A stretch of 23,944 nt of DNA from a virus: positions 1 to 23,944 of the IMG/VR virus record IMGVR_UViG_3300047444_000028; one strand, given 5' to 3'. Shown one piece after another: positions 1 to 7,503 of this stretch. Made by a program: the position numbers and the translations under genes. Within the stretch, counting starts at the first letter, position 1. Each line of letters opens with the position of its first letter. Under the pieces are notes generated by a model that saw only the letters and a list, made by a program, of their open reading frames with translations, was not told the DNA's origin and did no database searches.

Positions 1-1
1 A

Positions 2-631
2 ATGGGGGCTCTTGAAGATATCTTTGCACAATACGGTGCGGAAGTACCGCCTACCCTGAGTGCTGATATTGAAGAGGCTATGGACGATACCCCTGAAGAG
101 ATTCGTCTTGAGGGAGAGTGGATGCTTTACTCGCTAAAGTATCCACTCTCCCCCCGCATCACTAAGACATGCAGTCGTTGTGGTGAGCCTTTTCAGACCA
201 ATTACAATGGGGTGGGTAACTGCTCTAACCGGTGTGTTATAGAGGAACTAAGAGAGAAGTTCGGTCTTCTGTGGACACCCGGTAACAGGAAGAATAAAGA
301 GAAATGGGAGACTAGAGTCCCTGCCTCTATCATTCCTTATTCTGCTTTGAGGGCTATGAAAAAGCTGGTAGTTCAAGCAGAAGCTGATCTAGGGAAGCCA
401 ATAGAGATTGGGGTTTCTGTCGAGAAGTTTGTTTTGCCGATACCTTCGCGGGTTGGCCAACGTGCTTCGGTTTCTGAGTCAACCTATAAGCTCCCGGATT
501 TGGCTGAACCTGAGAAGGCTTCTGAACCACTACCGGTTCATCCTTCACATAGTCCAGAAGCTTTGGTTCAGGAGGATTCTGTTCCAGAACCTCCTTCGGA
601 AGATCCTTTCGCAGAGCTTTTCTCTCTGTAG
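2..631 (+). CDS. Zinc-binding-type protein of unknown function, convergent with the Wbl gene
   Basis: A 209-residue product whose first ATG lies at the very edge of the window, so the true start may be upstream. Residues 57-78 hold C57-x2-C60-x13-C74-x3-C78, a treble-clef or zinc-ribbon-like cysteine set, preceded by an acidic N-terminus (residues 1-40) and followed by a basic patch around residues 93-105. The last 60 residues are rich in Pro, Glu and Ser and look disordered. This is the only credible plus-strand gene here. Its final 92 codons lie antisense to the C-terminal part of the Wbl gene. Known zinc-ribbon proteins of phages bind nucleic acid or act as small regulators, but no specific family is recognised and no function is assigned. 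That it is coding is supported by its composition and intact cysteine motif. Confidence 0.75.
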   Translation: MGALEDIFAQYGAEVPPTLSADIEEAMDDTPEEIRLEGEWMLYSLKYPLSPRITKTCSRCGEPFQTNYNGVGNCSNRCVIEELREKFGLLWTPGNRKNKEKWETRVPASIIPYSALRAMKKLVVQAEADLGKPIEIGVSVEKFVLPIPSRVGQRASVSESTYKLPDLAEPEKASEPLPVHPSHSPEALVQEDSVPEPPSEDPFAELFSL

Positions 632-833
632 TAGTGGTACCACCAAACATACCTTCTACTTCATTGATAACTGCCCATTCTCTACAGAGGTCCTGAACAG
701 GGCACATAGCACAGATGCCCTTAGCGGCCTTAATAGTTGATTTAGTCAAGTCATCCCCGAACAGCTTAGGGTATGACGTGCAAATGGCTTGTTGAGACCA
801 CACTTTGCGGTGGCTTGACAGGACTGTATACAT
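354..833 (-). CDS. WhiB-like (Wbl) iron-sulfur transcription regulator
   Basis: A 159-residue product. The first 75 residues match the Wbl family: W12, then C18-x22-C41-x2-C44-x5-C50, the four ligands of the [4Fe-4S] cluster, followed by the glycine turn GMFGG (61-65) and a basic stretch ending in RKALRK (71-76). Wbl proteins bind region 4 of the primary sigma factor and adjust promoter choice; phage members such as TM4 WhiB are known to interfere with host division and superinfection. Here the usual Trp of the G-[VI]-W-G-G turn is Phe. The remaining 84 residues are a Pro/Gln/Lys-rich tail of unknown role encoded opposite the plus-strand zinc-protein gene. The ATG at 833 follows a weak purine-rich ribosome site and a good promoter at 866-894. 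The family call is firm; the length of the real C-terminus is less sure because of the overlap. Confidence 0.88.
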   Translation of the reverse strand: MYTVLSSHRKVWSQQAICTSYPKLFGDDLTKSTIKAAKGICAMCPVQDLCREWAVINEVEGMFGGTTTTERKALRKDLPKEVLEQNPPEPKLLDYVKDEPVVVQKPSQVQPNPGAYRLTQKPKHVGQPAKVSAKQTSRQKPQSLLASLDQLLLELPAFS

Positions 834-865
834 GATTATGTTCTCTTTCCCCAGCGGATAAGATC

Positions 866-894
866 ATCTTAACATCGTGTATTTAAGTGGTCAA
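866..894 (-). promoter_or_regulatory. Sigma-70-like promoter for the Wbl gene
   Basis: On the minus strand a -35 box TTGACC (889-894) and a -10 box TAAGAT (866-871) are separated by exactly 17 bases. The -10 box lies about 33 bases before the ATG of the Wbl gene, leaving a short leader. The -10 box overlaps the small palindrome AAGATGATCTT, which could be an operator. The site is downstream of the late-operon terminators, so the Wbl gene is likely a separate transcription unit. Called from sequence alone. Confidence 0.6.
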
Positions 895-934
895 GCAACA
901 TGAGAGTACGTGTCTCAGAAGTTTTCCAAACAAA

Positions 935-966
935 TGTACCCCCGGGGCTTGACTCCCGGGGGTACA
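935..966 (-). terminator. Rho-independent terminator at the end of the late operon
   Basis: A perfect 12-bp inverted repeat (arms 935-946 and 955-966, TGTACCCCCGGG and its complement) with an 8-base loop. Read leftward, the stem is followed by TTTGTTTGG, a U-rich run; read rightward there is no such run. It therefore suits the leftward late operon, about 70 bases after the holin-like gene stops, and would insulate the Wbl promoter from late readthrough. Confidence 0.8.
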
Positions 967-988
967 CCTGTCACTATAGAAGTAGTAG

Positions 989-1023
989 GCCCCGTCCTCC
1001 AATTCGACAGCGGAGGGCGGGGC
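989..1023 (-). terminator. Second stem-loop directly after the holin-like gene
   Basis: Arms 989-1000 and 1012-1023 pair over 12 positions with one irregular pair (C/A in leftward RNA, G/U in rightward RNA) around an 11-base loop. It lies about 10 bases after the holin-like stop and 22 bases before the perfect terminator. No strong U run follows in either direction, so it may assist termination or protect the 3' end of the late mRNA. Confidence 0.5.
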
Positions 1024-1033
1024 TTCGGGCTGT

Positions 1034-1357
1034 CTAGGCTCCCTTCTGAGCCTGAACAGTACCCGGCAGTGGATCAACCGGCGCGGGACCTACTTCTGTA
1101 GGAATCGGGTTAGGATCAGTAGAGTCCAACGACTCCCCCGGCAATCCACCGGCCCTATTAGGCACCCGCCAAGTTACCCCATAACTGGCGAGTACTGCTA
1201 GGACAATAATGCCCCACTGTGCCTGCGTAAGATACTGAATACCTTGTGCAGTAGCAGGCTGTAGGTCAAGGGCAAGTACAAGAGTTCCCACAAGGGCGGC
1301 TACACCAGAGGCAATAGCCTTAGACACCTTGAGAATTTCATTTCCTACTGTGTTCAT
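1034..1357 (-). CDS. Small two-helix membrane protein, putative holin
   Basis: A 107-residue product. The ATG at 1357 sits one base after the stop of the virion lysin gene and follows GGAGC with a 6-base gap; the longer frame reaching back to 1492 would run inside the lysin gene and is rejected as the start. There are two hydrophobic segments, about residues 14-32 and 48-64, a short turn containing LTQAQW between them, and a charged, Pro-rich tail (70-107). The layout, including a VPN motif just after the second helix, resembles small actinophage proteins annotated as holins. It is the last gene of the late operon, next to a cell-wall hydrolase gene. Holin function is inferred from size, topology and position; a non-lytic membrane role is possible. 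Confidence 0.65.
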   Translation of the reverse strand: MNTVGNEILKVSKAIASGVAALVGTLVLALDLQPATAQGIQYLTQAQWGIIVLAVLASYGVTWRVPNRAGGLPGESLDSTDPNPIPTEVGPAPVDPLPGTVQAQKGA

Positions 1358-1358
1358 T

Positions 1359-2747
1359 TTAAGCTCCCATGAGACGGTTGGGTCGGAGATAACCGAGTAG
1401 AGCTGTTTTACTGAGGTTAACAATAGCTGAAGCTCCGTTAGGGCCGGCGGCCGTAGCATTGTTAGAAAGAGTCTTAACAGTACCGTCACCATTATCTCCG
1501 AGTATAATTCCTACATGTGATCCCGGAGTATAGCCTCCTTTAGCCCAAATGGCTACATCACCCATCTGAGGCCTCTGGCTCCGGTCTATCTGTGTATAAG
1601 CACGAGGGTCGTGATTATTCCAGATTTCATCTGCGGTACCTACCATTGGTGCACTACCGCCCACAAACCCGGTAGTGTAGAAATCGTAAAGGTCAACGCA
1701 TTGTGCGCCATACCAATGGTCATAATCAAGATACTTGTTGGTATTCTGACTAATCCAGTTGAGCGATCCATTAGCTGCCATTGTAGGGGCGGCGACTTTA
1801 CCCTGTGGCTGTTCCATAGTAAGGTAGTCCACAAGCTTTTGAGCATTAGCGTACTGAGCTTGGTAGTTAGAGCCGTCTGAAAAGGCGCTTTTCTCTACTG
1901 CCTGTGCGGCCTGCCAAGGGGTCATACCAGTATGGTCAGTACCGGCTAGAGTATCGTAGAACTTACTGATTTCGTAGTTAGGGTCCATAACCTGCTGGGC
2001 ACTACCCCAGCCCTGAGAAGGCCTCATCTGAAAGAGTCCTAGAGAGTCCCTGTCCCCACCATTAAGGTTATGAAGAGACGATTCAGTAAGACCAGCCATA
2101 ACGGCTGTTTCGATATCCTGTCGGGACATACCCCGCTGAAGACCGTTCTGGATAATCTGCCGGGCGTTATTGATCTGATCCCCGTTAAAGCCGGGAACAT
2201 TGACCTGATTACCGGCCAGTGCAAGGTTAGAGGGATTACCTCCGCTATTGCTTATCTGCTGAGCCTGCTGAGCCTGTTGCTGGGCCAACTGTGCCTGATG
2301 CTGTTGGGCCATAGTAGCGGTGTCGTGATTAGCTTCCTGACCAATAGCGTCAATATCTGACGTATCAATGTTAGGAGGGGGCGTATTAGGAACACCCCCT
2401 ACTGCCTCAGAAGGCTTAGGCGTCTGGTTAGCGGTATGGGCGGCGTTAGTATCCGCACTGCCTCCCGCACTAGCACCCTGCATAGCGGTCTGGTTAGGTA
2501 GCTGTCCTGCCGCTTGTGCAGTATTAGCTACCGGAGTAGCAGTACCAGCCGCAGGTGCACCCATATTCATATTAGGGACATGCTCCACAGAGGGGGCCGG
2601 ATTAGTCTCAAAAGGCTGTGCGCCATAAGACGTAGTAGCGTTATCAACATGCTGGCTAAGGCTATCAAGATGCCTCTGCATAGCAGGGTGAAGGTCACCG
2701 TATCCCGCACTACCTGTGGAGGTATCTTCTCCGTACTGAGTAGTCAT
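1359..2747 (-). CDS. Virion-associated lysin with SLT transglycosylase and CHAP domains
   Basis: A 462-residue product. Residues 1-180 are low complexity (Ala, Pro, Asn), ending in a Gln-rich run at 146-166. Residues 190-305 form a lysozyme-like transglycosylase domain: E222 in the helix, then SLGLFQMRPSQGWG (235-248), the usual G-L-F-Q context. Residues 330-455 form a CHAP amidase/peptidase domain with C350 in GAQC and H411 in SHVGIILG. Together these would cut both glycan and peptide bonds of peptidoglycan. The start forms a TAATG overlap with the giant ejection-type gene, and the position at the end of the ejection cluster argues for a virion enzyme that breaches the wall during entry rather than the main endolysin, although a lysis role cannot be ruled out since a holin-like gene follows. 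Confidence 0.85.
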   Translation of the reverse strand: MTTQYGEDTSTGSAGYGDLHPAMQRHLDSLSQHVDNATTSYGAQPFETNPAPSVEHVPNMNMGAPAAGTATPVANTAQAAGQLPNQTAMQGASAGGSADTNAAHTANQTPKPSEAVGGVPNTPPPNIDTSDIDAIGQEANHDTATMAQQHQAQLAQQQAQQAQQISNSGGNPSNLALAGNQVNVPGFNGDQINNARQIIQNGLQRGMSRQDIETAVMAGLTESSLHNLNGGDRDSLGLFQMRPSQGWGSAQQVMDPNYEISKFYDTLAGTDHTGMTPWQAAQAVEKSAFSDGSNYQAQYANAQKLVDYLTMEQPQGKVAAPTMAANGSLNWISQNTNKYLDYDHWYGAQCVDLYDFYTTGFVGGSAPMVGTADEIWNNHDPRAYTQIDRSQRPQMGDVAIWAKGGYTPGSHVGIILGDNGDGTVKTLSNNATAAGPNGASAIVNLSKTALLGYLRPNRLMGA

Positions 2748-5700
2748 TAGCGGTTATTCCTTTGGATATCTGAGCGTAGGGCGGACTTAGCGGTCTTAGC
2801 TTCAGCTATACTAGAGCGAAGGTCCGCAGGTGAATTGTAATCTGTGGCATGGAGTCCTGTAAAGAAGTTGAATACATCGGCAGGGATACCAGTTCCCGGT
2901 ACAGGCATTGAGTTGCCCTTATCGGTACGGTTCTGAGTCGGGTTGTATAGCTCTTTACCCGTGCCTTTGGAAATCATATCCAGCTGGGGTGGAAGAACGT
3001 TATCCTGCAAGTACTGTGCGTTATCCTTAATCGGGATACCGTTAGACTGTCCAGTAGCCATTTCAATCGGAATCTTAGCAAATGGACTAGCCATACCAAG
3101 CAGGTTAGCTCCGGGGTTCGGATTCATAAGAGTCTGCATAACGTCGATAGAAGGAGCCATTGGGGAGTAGCCCCACAACTGGCCGTCTTCTGTCTTCATC
3201 TGCGGCCCGATAATGTTCTCGTAGTAGTACTGAGGGAACAACTGGTTAATCGGAAACGGCTTACCGACAGACATAGGCTCTACACCGTTTGCCTTAGCCT
3301 GCGCATAGAGAAGCTTATTCGGGGCCATGTAGACACCGGGCTTCTCCACCATACCCTCAATGATATTGGGGATCATCCCACGGAGCCACGTGTAGTAGAG
3401 GATAGCCCTACGTGCATAGACAGACTCTTCCCGGCTAAAGTCGGCAGAAGTAGGTGCCCATTTACGGACCCTCACGAACGCCTTATTAAAGGCATCCTCA
3501 ATAGAGGCGTGATCACCGTGAATAAGGGTATCCATAGCCAATGCGCCGCGAGTCAGGTTATCACGAAGAGCGGAGTACTTGTTGAAGTTAAAGAGTTTGT
3601 TATCGAGGATAGCGTCAGTAGCCTTCAGGGTGGCATTAGCGAACTTACCTCCTGCACCCTGATCAAACTCGGACAAGTAGTCCTCGTGCTGACCAGCACC
3701 GTGAGGGGCGATAAAGATTTTATCATCCATCATGCGGCCAATTTCGGTAGCAGTGTAGTACTTGACGTTACCGTTGATACGAATAGGAACCATGTGCTTC
3801 AGTTCCGACTTAGGAATATTCTTACCGTACTGACCCGCCGCTAGAGTAGTAGCCCGTTCAAACTTAGAGCCAAGGCCCTTAGCAAACATCTGCTCATCCC
3901 TGCCGATAGCAGAGAGTACCCGCATGTTGTAGGCATAAGACCGGGGATCAGTAACACCGGCAAGGAAGTTACGGACAGTATCACCCATAACGTTGGATAC
4001 CCAGTGACCGGGCCGTAGCGTCGTCTGAGTAGCCTTCATAACCTGCGTTACCGGGTCAAAGACGTTGTTCACAAACCGGCCCACAAAGGTCTTATCACTG
4101 ACCTTACGGGATTCGTTGATAAGCCTGTGTACAGCCGGTACTTCCCATGCCGCCGCTTTGTCGTAGTAGAGGCTCTTATCCAGAAGATCATAGAAACCGG
4201 GACCTTCAGAGGCGGCTCGGGGAATAGCACCAATACGTGCCATACCGTTAGTCCTCTTACGGCCTATATTCCATGTGATCTTGGAGTGTCCCTCTTTAGG
4301 CTCCACAGAGCCGAACTCTTTTTCAAAGCTACGGGCCATAGCTACCCGGCTATTCAAGTCCATAACAGCGGAGTGCATCTTGGAGATAATGTCTGCGGCC
4401 TGTTCTGCACTGGTAATGTTCATGTGTTGCCAGAACTCGTGCAGGTTATCTTTAGTAGCACTGGCATACCAGCGGGAGTCGATAGCATCGAATACCCCTG
4501 CGTACTTAGGCGTATTGAGAACTTCTTTCAGGAAGTCTTTATCCAGCGTACCTGCCTTGATAGCCTTGATATAGCGGCTATCCGTGTTGAACAGGACGCC
4601 AAGATTCTTCTTGAGTTCCCGGGCACTATCACCCTCTACCGCCATTTTACCGTTAGCCGCAGTAATGATAGCTTTGGTGTCTTCCAGAAGCTGACCGTCC
4701 TTATTGTACTTCATAAGGTAGTCGGTCAGGGACTGGTGCATCATGCTCTGTACCCGCATAAGCGAGTGCTTACCCTGCATTACCGTGTCATAGAAGTTGC
4801 CTGTAGCAAGATAGGGGAACTTAGCGTTAAAGAAGGATTGGATCGGGTGGAGAGAACGCATAACGTCAGTAGCAATTTGACCGGCATATACGTCAATAGG
4901 ACCGTACTGATCACCGGAAGCTTTGAGGGCATTCTCGGCGTCTTTACGGGAATCACCGATAGTGGTCTTGGGATCAGCGGCCTTAGCGGCCTTTTCTTCC
5001 GCAGGAGTAAGTACCTCACCCTTTAGTTGCTTAACCCAGTCGGTGTACTGGTTACGGTCTACTTCGGGAAGAAGTGCTGTAGTATCCTTAGTAACCGTAT
5101 TGAGCCAGTTGAGCGTCTTTTCGTAGCTCCACGGACCGGAAGAATAGCGTGCAAGACGGTTCTTTAGATCAGCCCAGTTACTCTCAGTGAACTTCTCCAA
5201 ATCAGCCTTGTGCATGGCTTGGTTATACAGGTGGCGCTGTTCCAGCATAGTACCAATATGAGGATCACGGATGATCTTGTGGGCAAGTTCATCCATATCC
5301 TTTTCATACTCTTTAGCCCCGCCTTTACCTGCCTTTTGACGGGCGGTAATAGCCTCATCCCTAGTGGCCCCAATGTTCTTCAGATCGTCTTTGGTAGCCT
5401 TTTTACCGTAGGCACTTCCCTCACCCATAAGAACGTCTTTGATCTTACTCTGAGACTGGTCAAGAAGCTGTTCTACGCGCTCCGGGCTAATAGATCCTCC
5501 GGCCTTCTTAATGGCTTCCATGATACCCTTGCGTTCATGGAGAAGCGTCTCCATAGCAGTATCAAATGCCAGAGGGTTAACCATGTCCTTCTTGTCAGAG
5601 CCGATAATGTGACGCATAAGGTCGCCCTTAGTAAGCGTGCTCTTACCGTGAATACCGTCCACAGACTTGGCCGAGATAGCTTCGAGGATATCACCTTTGG

Positions 5701-7498
5701 TAAGGTGGATATAGCCTCCCTCATTAGCCGCCTTGGACATATTCAGAACGGGAATCATACCGACAGCCTGAAGCTGGGAGTCGTGAGCCTTCAAAAGCTT
5801 AGTGACAATACCGAGCTTATCAAAGCGGGAGACTCTGCGGCCCGACTTAGCCAAGAGAGGGTCCATACCCCCTTCAATAGACTTCTTCACTACACCGTTA
5901 GCAACCGTCTCTACGGGCTTTCCGTGGATAGCCTGCAAAGCGTTCTTAAAAGGCAACTGCTGTGAGTGGCTGTCCATAAGCAGTGGGTGCCTAATACCGC
6001 CAGCTTCCTGTGCAGAGGCACCCTTAGTACGGGCTTCCGGTCCCCGGTATCCTTCTTCGTTAATCTCGGGGAACTCAGCGCCTGCCTGATAGTGCTTGGT
6101 CTGGTTAACCATATCAGTAACAGTCTTCTGCTGGAATCCGGGCTGAAGATTAAGGGGAGTAGAGGCACCCCGGTCATTAAGCTTACCCGCCGCCGCGGCC
6201 TTTTCCTTATTGACTACCTCAGGGTGCAGTACAATAGGCTCATTGAGGGAAGCGGTTCTCTTATCAGCCTCAGCCATACGAGTAGCCTGCCGGTCTTCGG
6301 GAGACATTGCTTCCCAGCTTTTATTAGCCAGAGTATTAGCGGCGGCAGAGTTAACAATATCTGCCTGCTTAGCTACAGTCTCTTTAGGAGCCTTGGGAGG
6401 GTCTTCTACCACAGTAGGGGCTTTGACCGTATCTGGTGCGGCCATAGTTGCTACCGGCTCTTTAGCCAGCGCATCCTTATTAGCAACACCTTCAAGGTGA
6501 GCCTGTAGCAGAGCCTCAGGATCAACGGTAAGGGGCTGAAGAAACGCCTTCTTTTCGGCAGGGCTAATGAAGTTCTTAATACCGTTGAGCATCTTAGAGG
6601 CATCACTGGTTGCCCAGTTAGTCTTCATCTCATTGCCGAGTGCGCTTAGTACAGCCTGAGTAGGACCCTGCTCTTGTGCCTTCAGGATATTGGCAATTTC
6701 GGGTATCTTGTGGTAATCATCTACTGCCGCCTGCTTAGCAGACTCATGGTCCAGAGGGGCTGTAGGGGCCGCAGGAGGCTCCGCAGGAGTGGTTACGCCG
6801 TCCGTACCCACCTGCCAGTCCGCAGGCTTGGCGGCCCCGTCAGCGCCCCCCAGTGCCTCAGCACCCAGCGGTTCGGGCACCGATTCGGCCACCTTCGCCG
6901 CACCCTCAGCTACTTTAGCCGCACCTGCCTTACCGGCATCCTTCAATGCGGCCATAGCTATACCGGGTGCTTTAAGTACGGTCTTACCTACACCTGTACC
7001 GGGGATAAGGTTAATAGGATCGAGGATCATATCACCGCCAATACCGGCGATGTTGGTCATATCCTTACCAACCTGAGTACCTTCTAGGTTAGTACCCTTG
7101 ATATTGTGCTGGGCAATATCAATGAAATCCTTGGCATAGGCCGGGTTATGGTTGATACCTGCGTCAATACCCTGCTGGACACCCTTGGTCAGATCATTGA
7201 TATCAAAAGGTGCCCCGCCCTTATCCTGACGGGTAAGAGAGTTATCAATCGTGTTGGTCAGCATATAGAACGGAGTCTCTATGAAGTCAACAATATTCTG
7301 TAGGGCACTGCCCGGATTAGAAGGACCGCTCCCGTTCAAGTCAGCCATAGTAGGACCGCCTGTGCTTCCCACAGGAGCGGCCTTCAAGGCGCTAAGCATT
7401 GCTGGAACGTCTAGCTTAGCGCCCTGAATAGCGGCGGCGTCGGCATTACTAAGTACGGGCGAGTTCCCGGGACCATATTCAGGAACGGGAGCGGTCAT
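2747..7498 (-). CDS. Giant internal virion / DNA-ejection-type protein
   Basis: A 1583-residue product, the largest in the window. The N-terminal 70 residues are Gly/Pro/Ser-rich; residues 145-170 contain GGDMILDPINLIPG, a motif style seen in large phage internal proteins; 190-260 is Ala/Pro/Glu-rich; most of the remainder is predicted helical with scattered charged residues, and a region near 1135-1200 holds aromatic and Gly-rich turns (LRPGHWVSNVMGDTVRNFL). No enzymatic motif is convincing. In podoviruses such as T7 the proteins of this size and position (gp15, gp16) leave the capsid at infection to form the channel across the envelope. Here the hydrolase activity seems split off into the next gene. 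The assignment rests on size, position and composition, not on a recognised family. The ATG follows a weak GGTGG site. Confidence 0.7.
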   Translation of the reverse strand: MTAPVPEYGPGNSPVLSNADAAAIQGAKLDVPAMLSALKAAPVGSTGGPTMADLNGSGPSNPGSALQNIVDFIETPFYMLTNTIDNSLTRQDKGGAPFDINDLTKGVQQGIDAGINHNPAYAKDFIDIAQHNIKGTNLEGTQVGKDMTNIAGIGGDMILDPINLIPGTGVGKTVLKAPGIAMAALKDAGKAGAAKVAEGAAKVAESVPEPLGAEALGGADGAAKPADWQVGTDGVTTPAEPPAAPTAPLDHESAKQAAVDDYHKIPEIANILKAQEQGPTQAVLSALGNEMKTNWATSDASKMLNGIKNFISPAEKKAFLQPLTVDPEALLQAHLEGVANKDALAKEPVATMAAPDTVKAPTVVEDPPKAPKETVAKQADIVNSAAANTLANKSWEAMSPEDRQATRMAEADKRTASLNEPIVLHPEVVNKEKAAAAGKLNDRGASTPLNLQPGFQQKTVTDMVNQTKHYQAGAEFPEINEEGYRGPEARTKGASAQEAGGIRHPLLMDSHSQQLPFKNALQAIHGKPVETVANGVVKKSIEGGMDPLLAKSGRRVSRFDKLGIVTKLLKAHDSQLQAVGMIPVLNMSKAANEGGYIHLTKGDILEAISAKSVDGIHGKSTLTKGDLMRHIIGSDKKDMVNPLAFDTAMETLLHERKGIMEAIKKAGGSISPERVEQLLDQSQSKIKDVLMGEGSAYGKKATKDDLKNIGATRDEAITARQKAGKGGAKEYEKDMDELAHKIIRDPHIGTMLEQRHLYNQAMHKADLEKFTESNWADLKNRLARYSSGPWSYEKTLNWLNTVTKDTTALLPEVDRNQYTDWVKQLKGEVLTPAEEKAAKAADPKTTIGDSRKDAENALKASGDQYGPIDVYAGQIATDVMRSLHPIQSFFNAKFPYLATGNFYDTVMQGKHSLMRVQSMMHQSLTDYLMKYNKDGQLLEDTKAIITAANGKMAVEGDSARELKKNLGVLFNTDSRYIKAIKAGTLDKDFLKEVLNTPKYAGVFDAIDSRWYASATKDNLHEFWQHMNITSAEQAADIISKMHSAVMDLNSRVAMARSFEKEFGSVEPKEGHSKITWNIGRKRTNGMARIGAIPRAASEGPGFYDLLDKSLYYDKAAAWEVPAVHRLINESRKVSDKTFVGRFVNNVFDPVTQVMKATQTTLRPGHWVSNVMGDTVRNFLAGVTDPRSYAYNMRVLSAIGRDEQMFAKGLGSKFERATTLAAGQYGKNIPKSELKHMVPIRINGNVKYYTATEIGRMMDDKIFIAPHGAGQHEDYLSEFDQGAGGKFANATLKATDAILDNKLFNFNKYSALRDNLTRGALAMDTLIHGDHASIEDAFNKAFVRVRKWAPTSADFSREESVYARRAILYYTWLRGMIPNIIEGMVEKPGVYMAPNKLLYAQAKANGVEPMSVGKPFPINQLFPQYYYENIIGPQMKTEDGQLWGYSPMAPSIDVMQTLMNPNPGANLLGMASPFAKIPIEMATGQSNGIPIKDNAQYLQDNVLPPQLDMISKGTGKELYNPTQNRTDKGNSMPVPGTGIPADVFNFFTGLHATDYNSPADLRSSIAEAKTAKSALRSDIQRNNR

Positions 7499-7503
7499 AT
7501 TAT

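Noticed and set aside
633-642. Palindrome GTGGTACCAC after the plus-strand gene
   Set aside because: It lies in the Wbl coding turn (GGTTT), is only 10 bases with no loop or U run, and is explained by codon choice rather than by a terminator.
1358-1492. Longer start for the holin-like gene
   Set aside because: The extra 45 residues would run entirely inside the SLT/CHAP gene; the ATG at 1357 has a GGAG ribosome site right after the upstream stop.
4127-5026. 299-codon plus-strand open frame antisense to the giant protein gene
   Set aside because: Opposite the giant protein gene, without ribosome site, domain or promoter.
6975-7000. Walker A-like PGTGVGKT in the giant protein (about residues 167-173)
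   Set aside because: The first Gly of the P-loop pattern is Pro here, there is no matching Walker B, and the surrounding sequence is not like an ATPase.
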